Shown here one piece after another: positions 10,465 through 19,863 of a stretch of DNA of 64,000 nt; within the stretch, counting starts at the first letter, position 1; each line of letters starts with the position of its first letter. Source of the DNA: Mycobacterium basiliense (GTDB lineage Bacteria > Actinomycetota > Actinomycetes > Mycobacteriales > Mycobacteriaceae); contig NZ_LR130759.1 of the NCBI RefSeq assembly GCF_900292015.1, forward strand, positions 3,720,001-3,784,000, read 5' to 3'. The position numbers and the translations under genes are program-made. Under the pieces are notes generated by a model, which was given only the letters and a program-made list of their open reading frames with translations, ran no database searches and was not told where the DNA came from.

Positions 10465-11253
10465 TCAGCTATCCTGCCCGATCGGCGCGGCACGACGTTC
10501 GGCTACCGATCGATCAGCCTGGTAGTACCGCTCGACCAGCGGCAGCGTCTTGAGCTGCCGTTCCAGATGCCATTGCAGGTGCGCGGCCACCAACCCACTG
10601 ACATAGCTGCGATGGGATTGCGGTGTCTGCTCGGCGGCCGCCCAATCGCCGTCGTGTAGGGCGGACATCAGGTCCAGCACGCCCAGTGGCGGTGTCGTTG
10701 AACCGGCCGGACGGCAGTGTGTGCAGACGCTGCCCCCCGCGGCGATGTGAAATGCCCGATGCGGCCCGGGTGTAGCGCAGCGCGCGCACTCGGTCAACGC
10801 CGGCGCCCATCCGGCGATGCCCATGGCACGTAATAGGTAGGCGTCCAACAGCAGGTCACGGGGCCGATGTCCGTCGGCCACCGCTCGTAACGCACCCACC
10901 GTCAGCCGGTGCAGGGCCGGGGCGGGCGCTCGCTCCTCACCGGCAAGGCGTTCGGCGGTCTCCAGCATTGCGCAGCCGCAGGTGTACCTGCCGTAATCGT
11001 TGACGATGTCGGTGGCGAAGGCATCGATAGAGACGACCTGGGTGACGATGTCGAGATTGCGGCCGGGATGCAATTGCGCATCGATGTGCGCGAACGGCTC
11101 CAGTCGAGCGCCGAATTTGCTACGGGTACGGCGAACACCTTTGGCCACCGCACGAACCAGCCCATGATCACGGGTCAACAGGGTGACGATCCGGTCGGCT
11201 TCGCCGAGCTTGTGCTGGCGCAACACCACAGCCCGGTCACGATACAGCCGCAT
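10465..11253 (-). CDS. recO: DNA repair protein RecO
   Basis: This 262-residue RecO works with RecF and RecR to load RecA on SSB-coated DNA and anneal single strands. An N-terminal OB-fold (MRLYRDRAVVLRQHKLGEAD) is followed by a helical domain with a zinc finger (CARC near residue 155 and CTHC about 20 residues later). The start at 11253 gives the family length and the conserved beginning; upstream in-frame codons would run antisense into amiA2. The gene is divergent from amiA2 with 61 bp between and upstream of uppS. Confidence 0.93.
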   Translation of the reverse strand: MRLYRDRAVVLRQHKLGEADRIVTLLTRDHGLVRAVAKGVRRTRSKFGARLEPFAHIDAQLHPGRNLDIVTQVVSIDAFATDIVNDYGRYTCGCAMLETAERLAGEERAPAPALHRLTVGALRAVADGHRPRDLLLDAYLLRAMGIAGWAPALTECARCATPGPHRAFHIAAGGSVCTHCRPAGSTTPPLGVLDLMSALHDGDWAAAEQTPQSHRSYVSGLVAAHLQWHLERQLKTLPLVERYYQADRSVAERRAAPIGQDS

Positions 11254-11314
11254 CACAATAGTTTCGCACCCCGCCGCGACATCGCGGGTATCCGCGCCGA
11301 TAGTCTCGTACCCC

Positions 11315-12826
11315 GTGGTTGGCGCTTCTGGGTCCGCTTTTGGAGCCGTGTCCGGGTCCGTTTCCGGGACCGGCGGCCAGCGCCTGCCTACCCTCACCGA
11401 CCTGCTCTATCAGCTGGCCACCGGCTCGGTAACCGCCGTTGACCTGGCACGCCGATCCCTGCGCGAGATCGAGGTGAGCCAGTCGACATTGAACGCATTC
11501 CGGGTGGTGCTCGCCGAGTCCGCATTGGCCGACGCGGCCGACGCCGACCGGCGACGAGCCGCTGGCGATACCGCGCCGCTGTTGGGCATCCCCATCGCCG
11601 TCAAGGACGACGTCGACGTTGCTGGAGTGCCGACCGCGTTCGGTACCCAGGGATACGTCCCGCCCGCAGCCCGGGACTGCGAGGCGGTGCGCCGACTCAA
11701 GGCGGCCGGAGCGGTGATCATCGGCAAGACCAACACCTGCGAACTGGGCCAGTGGCCGTTCACCAGCGGGCCCGGATTCGGACACACCCGCAACCCGTGG
11801 GCACGCCGGCATACCCCGGGCGGATCATCGGGCGGCAGCGCGGCGGCGGTGGCCGCGGGTCTGGTCACCGCGGCCATTGGCTCTGATGGGGCCGGTAGCA
11901 TTCGCATTCCCGCCGCGTGGACCCACTTGGTAGGCATCAAGCCTCAACGAGGCCGCATCTCCACCTGGCCGTTACCGGAGGCGTTTAACGGCATCACGGT
12001 CAACGGCGTGCTGGCCCGCACCGTGGCCGATGCCGCGCTGGTGCTGGATGCCGCGTCCGGCAACGTCGACGGCGACCTACACAAGCCGCCCCCGGTGAGA
12101 ACCTCCGACTATGTCAGCATCGCCCCCGGGCCGCTGAAGATCGCACTGTCAACCCGGTTCCCATACACAGGTTTTCGAGCCAAATTGCATCCGGAGATCT
12201 TGGCCGCCACCCAGCGAGTGGGCGAACAGCTGCAGCTACTCGGCCACACCGTCGTGCCGGGCAACCCTGACTACGGCCTGCGTTTGTCATGGGATTTTCT
12301 CGCCCGCTCCACCGCAGGCGTGTGGGAATGGGCGGACCGCCTTGGCGACGGCGTCACACTGGACCCGCGCACGTTGTCCAATCTGCGTACGGGCCACGCG
12401 CTTTCGCAGGCAATTCTGCGCACCGCGCGCCGCCACGAGGCTGCGGCCCAACGACGAGTGGGCTCCATCTTCGACATCGTCGACGTGGTGCTGGCGCCCA
12501 CCACTGCGCAGCCTGCGCCGCTAGCACGCGCCTTTGATGAGTTGAGCGCGTTGGCCACCGACCGCACCATGATCGCCGCGTGCCCGCTGACCTGGCCGTG
12601 GAACGTGCTGGGCTGGCCATCGATCAACGTGCCGGCCGGATTCACCGTCGAGGGCCTGCCGATCGGTGTTCAACTCATGGGACCGGCCAATAGCGAGGGC
12701 ATGCTCGTCTCACTGGCCGCCGAGTTGGAAGCCGTCAGCGGCTGGGCGACCAAGCAACCTACCGTGTGGTGGAACACCGGGACAAGCACTCCGCCGATCC
12801 ACCGTGTCCGGCCGCCGCAACGTTGA
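11315..12826 (+). CDS. amiA2: Amidase-signature family enzyme AmiA2
   Basis: This roughly 503-residue amidase-signature protein is orthologous to Rv2363. It hydrolyses carboxamides using a Ser-cisSer-Lys triad; the natural substrate is unknown. The catalytic Lys lies in IPIAVKDDVDVAGV and the serines in TPGGSSGGSAAAVAAG. The GTG at 11315 (VVGASGS) aligns with the start of the M. tuberculosis protein; an ATG at 11183 is possible but would overlap recO. It converges on era with a 20-bp gap. Confidence 0.9.
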   Translation: MVGASGSAFGAVSGSVSGTGGQRLPTLTDLLYQLATGSVTAVDLARRSLREIEVSQSTLNAFRVVLAESALADAADADRRRAAGDTAPLLGIPIAVKDDVDVAGVPTAFGTQGYVPPAARDCEAVRRLKAAGAVIIGKTNTCELGQWPFTSGPGFGHTRNPWARRHTPGGSSGGSAAAVAAGLVTAAIGSDGAGSIRIPAAWTHLVGIKPQRGRISTWPLPEAFNGITVNGVLARTVADAALVLDAASGNVDGDLHKPPPVRTSDYVSIAPGPLKIALSTRFPYTGFRAKLHPEILAATQRVGEQLQLLGHTVVPGNPDYGLRLSWDFLARSTAGVWEWADRLGDGVTLDPRTLSNLRTGHALSQAILRTARRHEAAAQRRVGSIFDIVDVVLAPTTAQPAPLARAFDELSALATDRTMIAACPLTWPWNVLGWPSINVPAGFTVEGLPIGVQLMGPANSEGMLVSLAAELEAVSGWATKQPTVWWNTGTSTPPIHRVRPPQR

Positions 12827-12846
12827 CCGCCAGAAGTTCGACCATG

Positions 12847-13746
12847 TTAAAAACCCAGTCGACCAAGCTGTTTAGGGTCACGCTGCCAGTTCTTTGCGAC
12901 CTTCACGTGCAGTTCCAAGTACACCTTCGTGCCCAGCAGCTTCTCGATCTGACCTCGGGCAGCGGTGCCGACCTCCCGTAGCCGGGCGCCGCGCTTGCCG
13001 ATGACGATGCCCTTCTGACTGTCCCGCTCGACGTACAGCACGGCACGCACGTCGATCAGGTCGTCACGGCCCTCGCGGCTGCTGAACTCGTCGATCACCA
13101 CCGCGAGCGAATGCGGAAGTTCGTCATGGACTCCCTCCAGGGCCGCTTCGCGGATGAGCTCGGCCATCAGCACCTCTTCGGGTTCGTCGGTCAGCTCACC
13201 GTCCGGGTAATACGCCGGCCCGGGGGGCAATGCCGCGGCCAGCACCTCGATCAGCACCTCGATCTGGGCGCCGGTAACCGCAGACACCGGAACGATCTCG
13301 GTCGAGTTCGCGACCAACTGACTGACCGCAACCAGCTGTGTAGCCACTTGCTCCCGGGAGGCCTTGTCGATCTTGGTGACAATGACGACCAGTGTGGTAT
13401 TTGGTGCCGTGGAACGAATTTCGTCGACGATCCACCGGTCGCCGGGGCCGATCGGTTCGTCGGCGGGGATGCACAGCCCGATCACGTCCACCTCGCCGTA
13501 GGTGTCTCGAACCAAGTCGTTGAGCCGCTTGCCCAACAGCGTCCGAGGCCGATGCAGACCCGGGGTATCGACCAGGATGATCTGGAAGTCCTGCCGATGC
13601 ACGATCCCGCGGATGGTATGCCGGGTGGTTTGCGGCCGCATCGAGGTGATCGCGACCTTGGTGCCGACCAACGCGTTGGTCAGCGTCGACTTGCCGGTAT
13701 TTGGCCGGCCTACCAAACACACGAAACCGGAACGGAATTCAGTCAT
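12847..13746 (-). CDS. era: GTPase Era
   Basis: This 299-residue GTPase assists 16S rRNA maturation and 30S assembly. The G1 motif GRPNTGKST is at residues 13-21, followed by G3 DTPGLH, G4 TKID and a C-terminal KH domain (GIVIGKRGARLREVG). It is the first of several RNA- and ribosome-linked genes read leftward (phoH1, ybeY, CBS protein, Rv2365c-like, era). Its start overlaps the end of the upstream gene by 4 bp, so it is co-transcribed with them. Confidence 0.96.
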   Translation of the reverse strand: MTEFRSGFVCLVGRPNTGKSTLTNALVGTKVAITSMRPQTTRHTIRGIVHRQDFQIILVDTPGLHRPRTLLGKRLNDLVRDTYGEVDVIGLCIPADEPIGPGDRWIVDEIRSTAPNTTLVVIVTKIDKASREQVATQLVAVSQLVANSTEIVPVSAVTGAQIEVLIEVLAAALPPGPAYYPDGELTDEPEEVLMAELIREAALEGVHDELPHSLAVVIDEFSSREGRDDLIDVRAVLYVERDSQKGIVIGKRGARLREVGTAARGQIEKLLGTKVYLELHVKVAKNWQRDPKQLGRLGF

Positions 13747-14063
13747 AGCGGGTTTCCGGAACCGTCGGTACGGATCACCGCAGCCGTCGGCGACAGTTCA
13801 CGCAGCGCGGCAATGCCGGGATCATTGACCGGTCCGGCCACCAGCAGCGCGGCCTCCAATTTAATCGCGCCGCTGGACACGGCGGCCGCCACCGCCGCCT
13901 GCAATCCGGTCAACTGCAGCGTCGAAAGGCACACCGGTGCAGCGGCATACGTACGACCGTCGCCATCGCGCACCGCGGCGCCATGGTCCGCTTCGGCGCG
14001 CACCATCGCCGACCGGGCCAGCGCCAGCAGCTTGGCATTCTCCGCATCCAACGGCTCAGCCAT
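13743..14063 (-). CDS. Cytidine deaminase-like protein, probably non-catalytic (Rv2365c-like)
   Basis: This 106-residue protein matches Rv2365c. The region [23 protein letters not shown] resembles the helix-strand core of small cytidine deaminases. The HAE/CAE and PCxxC zinc ligands are not seen, so it is unlikely to be an active deaminase. It overlaps era by 4 bp and the upstream CBS protein by 8 bp, which argues for translational coupling within the ybeY operon. Function is unknown. Confidence 0.8.
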   Translation of the reverse strand: MAEPLDAENAKLLALARSAMVRAEADHGAAVRDGDGRTYAAAPVCLSTLQLTGLQAAVAAAVSSGAIKLEAALLVAGPVNDPGIAALRELSPTAAVIRTDGSGNPL

Positions 14064-15378
14064 CCGATTCGTCCTCTGCTACGGTATGGCCAGCTCCCTC
14101 GGTATCCTCCGTCGCTGCCGGGCTGAGCAGGACGGTACCAACCCGCACCCGACCGCGATGGTCGCGGCCGCCCTCGGCGTACAGGCGTAGACCATGGGAT
14201 ATCACCTCGGCTCCTGGCAGGGGAACCCGGCCTAATTCCAGAGCCAGCAGACCACCAACCGTGTCGACATCGAGATCGTCGTCGAATTCGATGCCATACA
14301 GTTCGCCGACATCCTCGATGGGCAAGCGCGCCGACACTCGGAAACGATTGTCACCCAGCTGTTCTACCGGGGCGGTCTCCGCTTCGTCGTATTCGTCGGC
14401 GATCTCGCCGACGATTTCCTCAAGCACATCTTCGATGCTCACCAGGCCGGCAATGGCGCCGTACTCGTCGACCAGCAGCGCCATGTGGTTGCGGTCGTGC
14501 TGCATTTCACGCAACAGCGCATCCAGTGGCTTGGAGTCCGGCACGAACACCGCCGGACGCATGACGTCCGTCACGGTGGATTCCTTGCCCTGGTCACCCG
14601 AGCAGAATGTCTGCTGCACAAGGTCTTTCAGATAGACCACGCCCAAGATATCGTCAACGTTCTCACCAGTCACCGGAATGCGGGAATGTCCGCTGCGGAC
14701 GGCCAAGGTCATTGCCTGGCCGGCCGATTTGTCGCCTTCGATCCAGATCATCTCGGTTCGTGGGACCATCACCTCGCGCGCCGGAGTGTCTCCGAGTTCG
14801 AAGACCGACTCGATCATCCGGCGTTCGTCGGCGGCAACGACGCCGCGCTGCTGCGCGAGGTCGACGACTTCGCGCAGCTCGACCTCGGATGCGAACGGCC
14901 CGTTGCGGAAACCACGGCCCGGAGTGAGCGCGTTCCCAAGCAGTACCAGCAGCCGGCTGATCGGCATCAGCAGCCATGAAATCACCTGCAACGGAACAGC
15001 GGTCGCCAGCGAGATGGAGTACGCATTCTGCCGACCGAGGGTCCGGGGGCCGACGCCCATCACGACGAAGCTGGTTACCACCATCACGGCCGCTGCGACA
15101 AACAACCCGCCATTGATATTCAGGTTGTGGCGGAAGAACACCACCAGCAGCGCGGTGGCGGTGATCTCACATACGATCCGAAGCAGCACCACCAGGTTGA
15201 TGTAGCGTGGTCGTTCGGCCATCACCTTCAGCAGTGCCACCGCGCCCGGCCGTCTGTCGCGCACCAGCTCGTGCACCCGGGCCAGGGAAACTGTGCTGAT
15301 GGCGGCGTCAATCGCCGCGAACAGGCCGCCCAGACCAATCAACGCGATCGCACCGAGCAGCTGCGGAAGACCTTTCAC
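14056..15378 (-). CDS. CBS-domain membrane protein of the HlyC/CorC (CNNM) family
   Basis: This 440-residue protein matches Rv2366c. The N-terminal DUF21/CNNM domain has several membrane segments (about residues 10-150, for example [20 protein letters not shown]). Two CBS domains (about 200-320) and a C-terminal CorC/HlyC domain ([19 protein letters not shown]) follow. The family is linked to magnesium or other divalent cation export; the old name hemolysin is misleading. The GTG start overlaps the TGA of ybeY. A start further upstream lies wholly inside ybeY and was rejected. Confidence 0.9.
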   Translation of the reverse strand: MKGLPQLLGAIALIGLGGLFAAIDAAISTVSLARVHELVRDRRPGAVALLKVMAERPRYINLVVLLRIVCEITATALLVVFFRHNLNINGGLFVAAAVMVVTSFVVMGVGPRTLGRQNAYSISLATAVPLQVISWLLMPISRLLVLLGNALTPGRGFRNGPFASEVELREVVDLAQQRGVVAADERRMIESVFELGDTPAREVMVPRTEMIWIEGDKSAGQAMTLAVRSGHSRIPVTGENVDDILGVVYLKDLVQQTFCSGDQGKESTVTDVMRPAVFVPDSKPLDALLREMQHDRNHMALLVDEYGAIAGLVSIEDVLEEIVGEIADEYDEAETAPVEQLGDNRFRVSARLPIEDVGELYGIEFDDDLDVDTVGGLLALELGRVPLPGAEVISHGLRLYAEGGRDHRGRVRVGTVLLSPAATEDTEGAGHTVAEDESDG

Positions 15379-15911
15379 GGCTCGTCGAAATACCTTGACT
15401 TGTCCAGCAGCCGGCGATCTCTCTCGTCCTGACGGTCGTGCTGGTAGGCCTCCACCTGATCGGCCACCCATTCCTCAAGTAGCCGCTCCTGCAGGGCGAA
15501 CATCTCCCTCTCCTCATCAGGCTCGCCGTGATCGTAGCCGAGCAGGTGCAGGACACCGTGGACGGTCAACAGGGCCAGCTCGTGCCCCAGGCTATGGCCC
15601 GCCGCGGCCGCCTGCTCGGCCGCGAACTCCGGGCACAGCACGATATCGCCCAGCATGGCCGGCCCGGGATCGGGAGCATCGGGGCGCCCGCCCGGCTCCA
15701 GCTCATCCATCGGAAAGCTCATCACGTCGGTCGGGCCGGGCAGATCCATCCACCGCATGTGCAAGTCGGCCATCGCGGCGGTGTCCAGTAGCACCATCGA
15801 CAACTCGGCCCCCGGGTTGACCTCCATCTTGTCGATGACAAAGCGTGCGACGCTGACCAATTCCGCTTCGGAGATGTCGATGCCCGACTCGTTGGATACT
15901 TCGATGCTCAT
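15375..15911 (-). CDS. ybeY: Endoribonuclease YbeY
   Basis: This 178-residue metallo-endoribonuclease functions in 16S rRNA 3'-end maturation and ribosome quality control. The zinc site [11 protein letters not shown] is present near residues 118-128. The length is close to Rv2367c. It sits 18 bp after phoH1 and overlaps the next gene by 4 bp, the usual phoH-ybeY-CBS-era order of Actinobacteria. Confidence 0.95.
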   Translation of the reverse strand: MSIEVSNESGIDISEAELVSVARFVIDKMEVNPGAELSMVLLDTAAMADLHMRWMDLPGPTDVMSFPMDELEPGGRPDAPDPGPAMLGDIVLCPEFAAEQAAAAGHSLGHELALLTVHGVLHLLGYDHGEPDEEREMFALQERLLEEWVADQVEAYQHDRQDERDRRLLDKSRYFDEP

Positions 15912-15929
15912 AAGACGCTCACCGCACCA

Positions 15930-16988
15930 TCATCGACGATTGCGGGCACCGGATGCCCGCCGAGCCGCCCGGTTCATCCCCGATGCCGGCTCCTCGTATT
16001 TTGCGTAGGCGTCGACGATCTCCGAGACAAGTCGGTGGCGCACCACATCCGCACTGGTCAACTCCGCGATGTGGATGTCGTCGATATCCTCGAGAATGTC
16101 GACCGCCGCCCGCAGGCCGGATCTGGCCCCACCCGGTAGGTCGATTTGGGTGATGTCTCCGGTAACGACCACCTTGGATCCGAAGCCCAGCCGGGTGAGA
16201 AACATCTTCATCTGCTCGGCGGTGGTGTTCTGCGCCTCATCGAGGACGATGAACGCGTCATTGAGGGTCCTACCACGCATGTAAGCCAGCGGTGCGACCT
16301 CGATGATACCGGCGGACATCAGCTTTGGGATCAACTCGGGGTCCATCATGTCGTAGAGGGCGTCATAGAGCGGCCGCAGATAGGGGTCGATCTTCTCACT
16401 CAGCGTGCCGGGCAGAAAGCCAAGGCGCTCACCGGCTTCCACGGCAGGGCGGGTCAGGATGATGCGGGTCACCTGCTTGGTTTGCAATGCGTGCACGGCC
16501 TTGGCCATGGCCAGATAGGTCTTCCCGGTCCCGGCCGGGCCGATCCCGAAGACGATGGTGTTGGCATCGATCGCATCGACATACCGTTTTTGATTGAGCG
16601 TCTTGGGCCGGATCGTCTTACCCCGGCGCGACAGGATATCGAGGGTGAGCACCTCCGCCGGCGACTCATTGCCTGCCCCAATCAACATCGCAATGCTGCG
16701 ACGCACCACCTCGGGCGTCAACGGCTGTCCGTTGGACACGATCGTCACCAGCTCGGAAACGGCCCGCTCGGCGAGCGCAACATCGGCGGGCTCACCCGAA
16801 AGTGTGATTGCGTTGCCCCGCACATGCAGATCGGCACCGAGGGTTCGTTCCAGGGCTCGCAGATTCTCGTCGGCCGAACCTAGCAGGCCCACGACGAGGT
16901 CGGGCGGAACATCGATGCTGCTGCGAACCTGGGCGTCGGCCTGCCGGCCTCCAACTGCGTCAGCAGCGCGGGTCTCGCGAGGCGTCAC
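15930..16988 (-). CDS. phoH1: PhoH-like ATPase PhoH1
   Basis: This 352-residue protein equals Rv2368c in length. An N-terminal KH-like region (about 25-100) precedes a P-loop ATPase domain with Walker A GPAGTGKT near residue 150 and Walker B FIVLDEAQN. PhoH1 proteins are thought to act in RNA metabolism with YbeY; the precise activity is not settled. It is the first gene of the operon running to era. The H37Rv genes normally upstream (Rv2369c, Rv2370c) are missing; a TetR-hydrolase island lies there instead. Confidence 0.93.
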   Translation of the reverse strand: MTPRETRAADAVGGRQADAQVRSSIDVPPDLVVGLLGSADENLRALERTLGADLHVRGNAITLSGEPADVALAERAVSELVTIVSNGQPLTPEVVRRSIAMLIGAGNESPAEVLTLDILSRRGKTIRPKTLNQKRYVDAIDANTIVFGIGPAGTGKTYLAMAKAVHALQTKQVTRIILTRPAVEAGERLGFLPGTLSEKIDPYLRPLYDALYDMMDPELIPKLMSAGIIEVAPLAYMRGRTLNDAFIVLDEAQNTTAEQMKMFLTRLGFGSKVVVTGDITQIDLPGGARSGLRAAVDILEDIDDIHIAELTSADVVRHRLVSEIVDAYAKYEEPASGMNRAARRASGARNRR

Positions 16989-17058
16989 GTGGCTTTCGAT
17001 GCCTGCTTTCTGGCCTGTCGTAGGTGCGACGAGCTGGGAAGAGAAATTCGTCGGGTTT

Positions 17059-17748
17059 TCAGTCTACCGCCGGTCCGAGACGACGTCCGAGTGATTCGAT
17101 GCCCGCAAGCAGGATGTCCAGCGCGCGCTCGAAGTCAGCCAGGGCGCTGGACTGCTGACTGGTCCAGGACAGCGCCGCAATGTGTGGGTGCTCGGCACCG
17201 GCCAGCCCACCTATCCGAGCCGCCACCGCGGCCTGCTCTTGCTCCCGCCAGATGCCGGCCAGCGGTCCGGCCAACTCTGCCTGGGCGCTACCCATCACCA
17301 GGCCCAGCACCGCCCGAAAGCCGGCCAGCAGATCCATGTCGGTGAGCCCGGCACCCTTCAGCGCCGCGATCAGCCGGTCCGCGACCGCATAGCTGGAGGC
17401 CGAAACGGTGCGACGAGTCAACACCAGCGGGACGGCATTGGGATGGCGTCGCATCGTCTCCCACATCGCCATCGCGATCGTTCGTACATCGGCTCGCCAA
17501 TCGTCGGATGGCTCAGCGCCCCAGTTATCCCCGATATCCGCAATCACTGCGTCTGCGACCAGCGCTTCGAGTTCTCCGCGATCCTTGACGTAGTTGTAGA
17601 GCGTCATGGGACCTGTCTGTAGCGAGGCGGCCAACGAACGCATGCTCAGTCCGCCCAGCCCATCTCGGTCGACGATCTCGAGGGCACTCGTTGCGATATC
17701 GGAAACCGTGAAGCGCGCGCGCACGATGATCCTTCCGCCAGTTGACAC
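17059..17748 (-). CDS. TetR-family transcriptional regulator
   Basis: This 229-residue TetR repressor has an N-terminal HTH (about residues 15-60: ALEIVDRDGLGGLSMRSLAASL followed by PMTLYNYVKDRGELEALV) and a C-terminal ligand-binding region of the TetR_C type. It is divergent from an alpha/beta hydrolase gene. The GTG start at 17748 lies on the edge of a palindromic operator at 17747-17761, which would allow autoregulation; a GTG slightly inside the gene is a possible alternative start. The ligand is unknown. No orthologue is known to me at this position in H37Rv. Confidence 0.88.
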   Translation of the reverse strand: MSTGGRIIVRARFTVSDIATSALEIVDRDGLGGLSMRSLAASLQTGPMTLYNYVKDRGELEALVADAVIADIGDNWGAEPSDDWRADVRTIAMAMWETMRRHPNAVPLVLTRRTVSASSYAVADRLIAALKGAGLTDMDLLAGFRAVLGLVMGSAQAELAGPLAGIWREQEQAAVAARIGGLAGAEHPHIAALSWTSQQSSALADFERALDILLAGIESLGRRLGPAVD

Positions 17749-17786
17749 GTACGACGTACGTAAGATACAACACGTACACCGTACGT
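17747..17786. promoter_or_regulatory. Tandem palindromic operators between TetR and hydrolase genes
   Basis: Two 15-bp near-identical palindromes lie 25 bp apart. The first, 17747-17761, is ACGTACG-a-CGTACGT. The second, 17772-17786, is ACGTAC-acc-GTACGT. They fill the divergent region between the TetR start and the hydrolase ribosome binding site, the expected place for TetR-family operators. Confidence 0.7.
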
Positions 17787-17798
17787 ATTGGAGGTTTC

Positions 17799-18704
17799 AT
17801 GACCGCGACGATCCCCACCACATTCACCTCACACGGCACCCGCTGCGCGGCCTGGCTAACCTGTCCGTCGGATCCTGGTCCGCATCCGGTGGCCCTGCTC
17901 GCCCACGGATTCGGCGCCAACCACACCATGGCGTTGTCTGAATACGAGCGGCACTTCACGGCCGCCGGAATCGCCACGCTCGCCTTCGACTATCGCAATC
18001 TCGGAGCCTCCGAGGGCACACCGCGGCAACGGCTCAGCCTGCGCCGGCATCGCCAAGACATTGCAGCGGCCCTGGATTTCGTCCACAAATTGCCCGACGT
18101 CGCCGACGTCGATACCAGCCGCGTTGCACTGTGGGGCACCAGCCTCGGCGCCATGCACGTGTTGCGGGTCGCCGCCGACCGGCGTGATCTGGCCGCGGTG
18201 GTGGTGCAGTGTCCGATCGTCGACGGTCCGGCGGCCATGCGCCGGTTGGGGGTGGCGGCGATGATGCGGGTAGGACCGGCGATCGTCGAGGACGCCCTGC
18301 GCAGCGCCACGGGGCGTGGGCGTCGATACATCCCCATCGTCGGTCGGCCGGGAAGCCTGGCGGCGGTGACAGTGGCCGGCGCCGAGGAAGGCTGGAATTC
18401 CACCGTGGACCCCGACGGGTCTTTCGACAACCGTGTGGCGGCCGCCAACGTTGTGGGTATCGCCGCATCGAGCGCCAAGCGTGCGGCTCGCCGCATTGCG
18501 GCGCCGCTGCTGGTGTGCGTGTCGCGCCGGGAGACCCTGATGGATCCACGTCACGCCGAAGACGTCGCCCGGCGGGCACCGCGCGGCACCATGCGCCACT
18601 ACGACGGCGACCATTTCCAGATTTACCACCCACCCCTGATTGCCGACCTGCTGGCCGACCAGATCGACTTTCTGCGCGAGCATCTCCATGTCGAAGCCGC
18701 GTGA
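17799..18704 (+). CDS. Alpha/beta hydrolase
   Basis: This roughly 301-residue alpha/beta hydrolase has an oxyanion region LLAHGFGANHTM near residue 35, the nucleophile elbow WGTSLGAMH (GxSxG) near residue 115 and a C-terminal His in DGDHFQIYHP. No signal peptide is seen, so it is probably cytoplasmic. The ATG at 17799 has a strong GGAGG ribosome binding site at 17790-17794. It is divergent from the TetR gene and probably repressed by it through the tandem palindromes. The substrate is unknown. The next gene overlaps its end by 17 bp. Confidence 0.85.
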   Translation: MTATIPTTFTSHGTRCAAWLTCPSDPGPHPVALLAHGFGANHTMALSEYERHFTAAGIATLAFDYRNLGASEGTPRQRLSLRRHRQDIAAALDFVHKLPDVADVDTSRVALWGTSLGAMHVLRVAADRRDLAAVVVQCPIVDGPAAMRRLGVAAMMRVGPAIVEDALRSATGRGRRYIPIVGRPGSLAAVTVAGAEEGWNSTVDPDGSFDNRVAAANVVGIAASSAKRAARRIAAPLLVCVSRRETLMDPRHAEDVARRAPRGTMRHYDGDHFQIYHPPLIADLLADQIDFLREHLHVEAA

Positions 18705-19332
18705 CTTGCTGCGCCAGCACGACGCCGGCTTTGTCGAATTCGCCCGTGGTTTGTCGGACGACCAGTGGAGCCGCCCGAGCTTGTGCACCGCATGGACCAA
18801 CCACGACGTGCTGGCGCACCTGGTGATCGGGTACCGGGTGTCGTTGGCCACCCTGACGGCCGGCATGGTCACCCATCGCGGTTCGTTCGATCGTGCCAAC
18901 GCCACGCTGGCCACCGATCTGGCTCGACGGCAGAGTCCGGGCGCGCTGATCGCCGAGTTCGCCGCGTTGACGCACCATCCGCGCGGCATCGGACGGGTCT
19001 TTCCCCGGCGACTCCTGTTGGGTGATCATGTTATTCACGAGCTCGACATCGCATTTGCGATTGGCCAGGATCCCGCGGTTGGGGTGGAGGCGTTGGTGTC
19101 GGTGCTGAACACTCAAGTGCGGGTTCCGAATCCGTTCGTACCGGCAGCCAAGCGGGCGCGCGGGCTGCGGCTAGAGGCCACGGATGCCGATTGGGACCAT
19201 GGGGAGGGCGAATGCACGGTGGTAGGCCGCGCCGCACAGTTGGCCTCGGTGCTGGCGGGTCGGGCGTGGGCGCTAAACCAGCTCAGCGGCCATGGAGTCG
19301 GCACCCTGCGCCAACGCCTCTCAGCGGCCTAG
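18688..19332 (+). CDS. Maleylpyruvate isomerase-like / DinB-fold mycothiol-dependent enzyme family protein
   Basis: This 214-residue protein of the MDMPI_N/DinB-like superfamily starts with the typical helix LLRQHDAGFVEFARGLSDDQWSRPSLCTAWTNHDVLAHLV. Its Trp and His residues match the family's metal and mycothiol site, with a further His pair in GDHVIHELDIA. Such proteins often carry out mycothiol-dependent isomerisation or transfer, but substrates are rarely known. The ATG lies 17 bp inside the hydrolase gene, so the two are translationally coupled and probably share a substrate class. Confidence 0.75.
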   Translation: MSKPRDLLRQHDAGFVEFARGLSDDQWSRPSLCTAWTNHDVLAHLVIGYRVSLATLTAGMVTHRGSFDRANATLATDLARRQSPGALIAEFAALTHHPRGIGRVFPRRLLLGDHVIHELDIAFAIGQDPAVGVEALVSVLNTQVRVPNPFVPAAKRARGLRLEATDADWDHGEGECTVVGRAAQLASVLAGRAWALNQLSGHGVGTLRQRLSAA

Positions 19333-19851
19333 CAACGTGTTCGCCGGCAGATTCTTGTCGAGCACCTTGCGGGCTTGTTCGGCGCCGGTGACGGGCAGCG
19401 TCTTCGAGAGGCCCTCGAGCAGCCCCACTTGCAGCAGCAACGACGCCTGGTCCCAGTAGATGCGTTCGTAGGCAACCTGATGTCCCTGGAACCCCATCAC
19501 GACCACCACAGGAAGCATTACCGCGCGACCGGTAGGGGCCACGCCGGGAAGCAACGTCGGCATCGGGACGTCGTGGGTGAAGGACATGACCATCTCGTCC
19601 ACGACGCGGTCGGTGCCGACGGTGCGACAGATCGGGGTGATCGTGGTGTCGGCGGGCCAGTGACCGATAAAATACCTGGCGTAGAAATCGGCCACCCCGG
19701 CGGAGCCGACCCCACCCATCATGGTGGGAACATGATTAACGAACGGATCCGCGGACATCGTGGCCATCGTGGCGGCAACGTCCCTGGCGACGAACTCGGT
19801 GTCGACATGTCGGTCAAAGAGCGCACTGAGATCCTGCGGGCTATCACTCAT
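19321..19851 (-). CDS. SnoaL/NTF2-like protein
   Basis: This 176-residue protein has an NTF2-like (SnoaL) alpha+beta-barrel pattern: an N-terminal helix (SALFDRHVDTEFVARDVAATMATM), the motif FVNHVPTMMGG and later strands (MLPVVVVMGFQGHQVAYERIYWDQASLLLQ, given in outline only by its HQVAYERIYWDQ core). Members are isomerases, cyclases or binding proteins; the function here is unknown. It converges with the upstream MDMPI-like gene and overlaps its end by 12 bp. It lies 12 bp before rsmE in the leftward direction's downstream side. Confidence 0.7.
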   Translation of the reverse strand: MSDSPQDLSALFDRHVDTEFVARDVAATMATMSADPFVNHVPTMMGGVGSAGVADFYARYFIGHWPADTTITPICRTVGTDRVVDEMVMSFTHDVPMPTLLPGVAPTGRAVMLPVVVVMGFQGHQVAYERIYWDQASLLLQVGLLEGLSKTLPVTGAEQARKVLDKNLPANTLLGR

Positions 19852-19863
19852 AGTGCATTGTAA

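Noticed and set aside
17856..19116. Two long leftward frames opposite the hydrolase and MDMPI-like genes
   Set aside because: They have low-complexity Arg/Pro/His composition, no start signals and no family; the rightward genes carry clear motifs.
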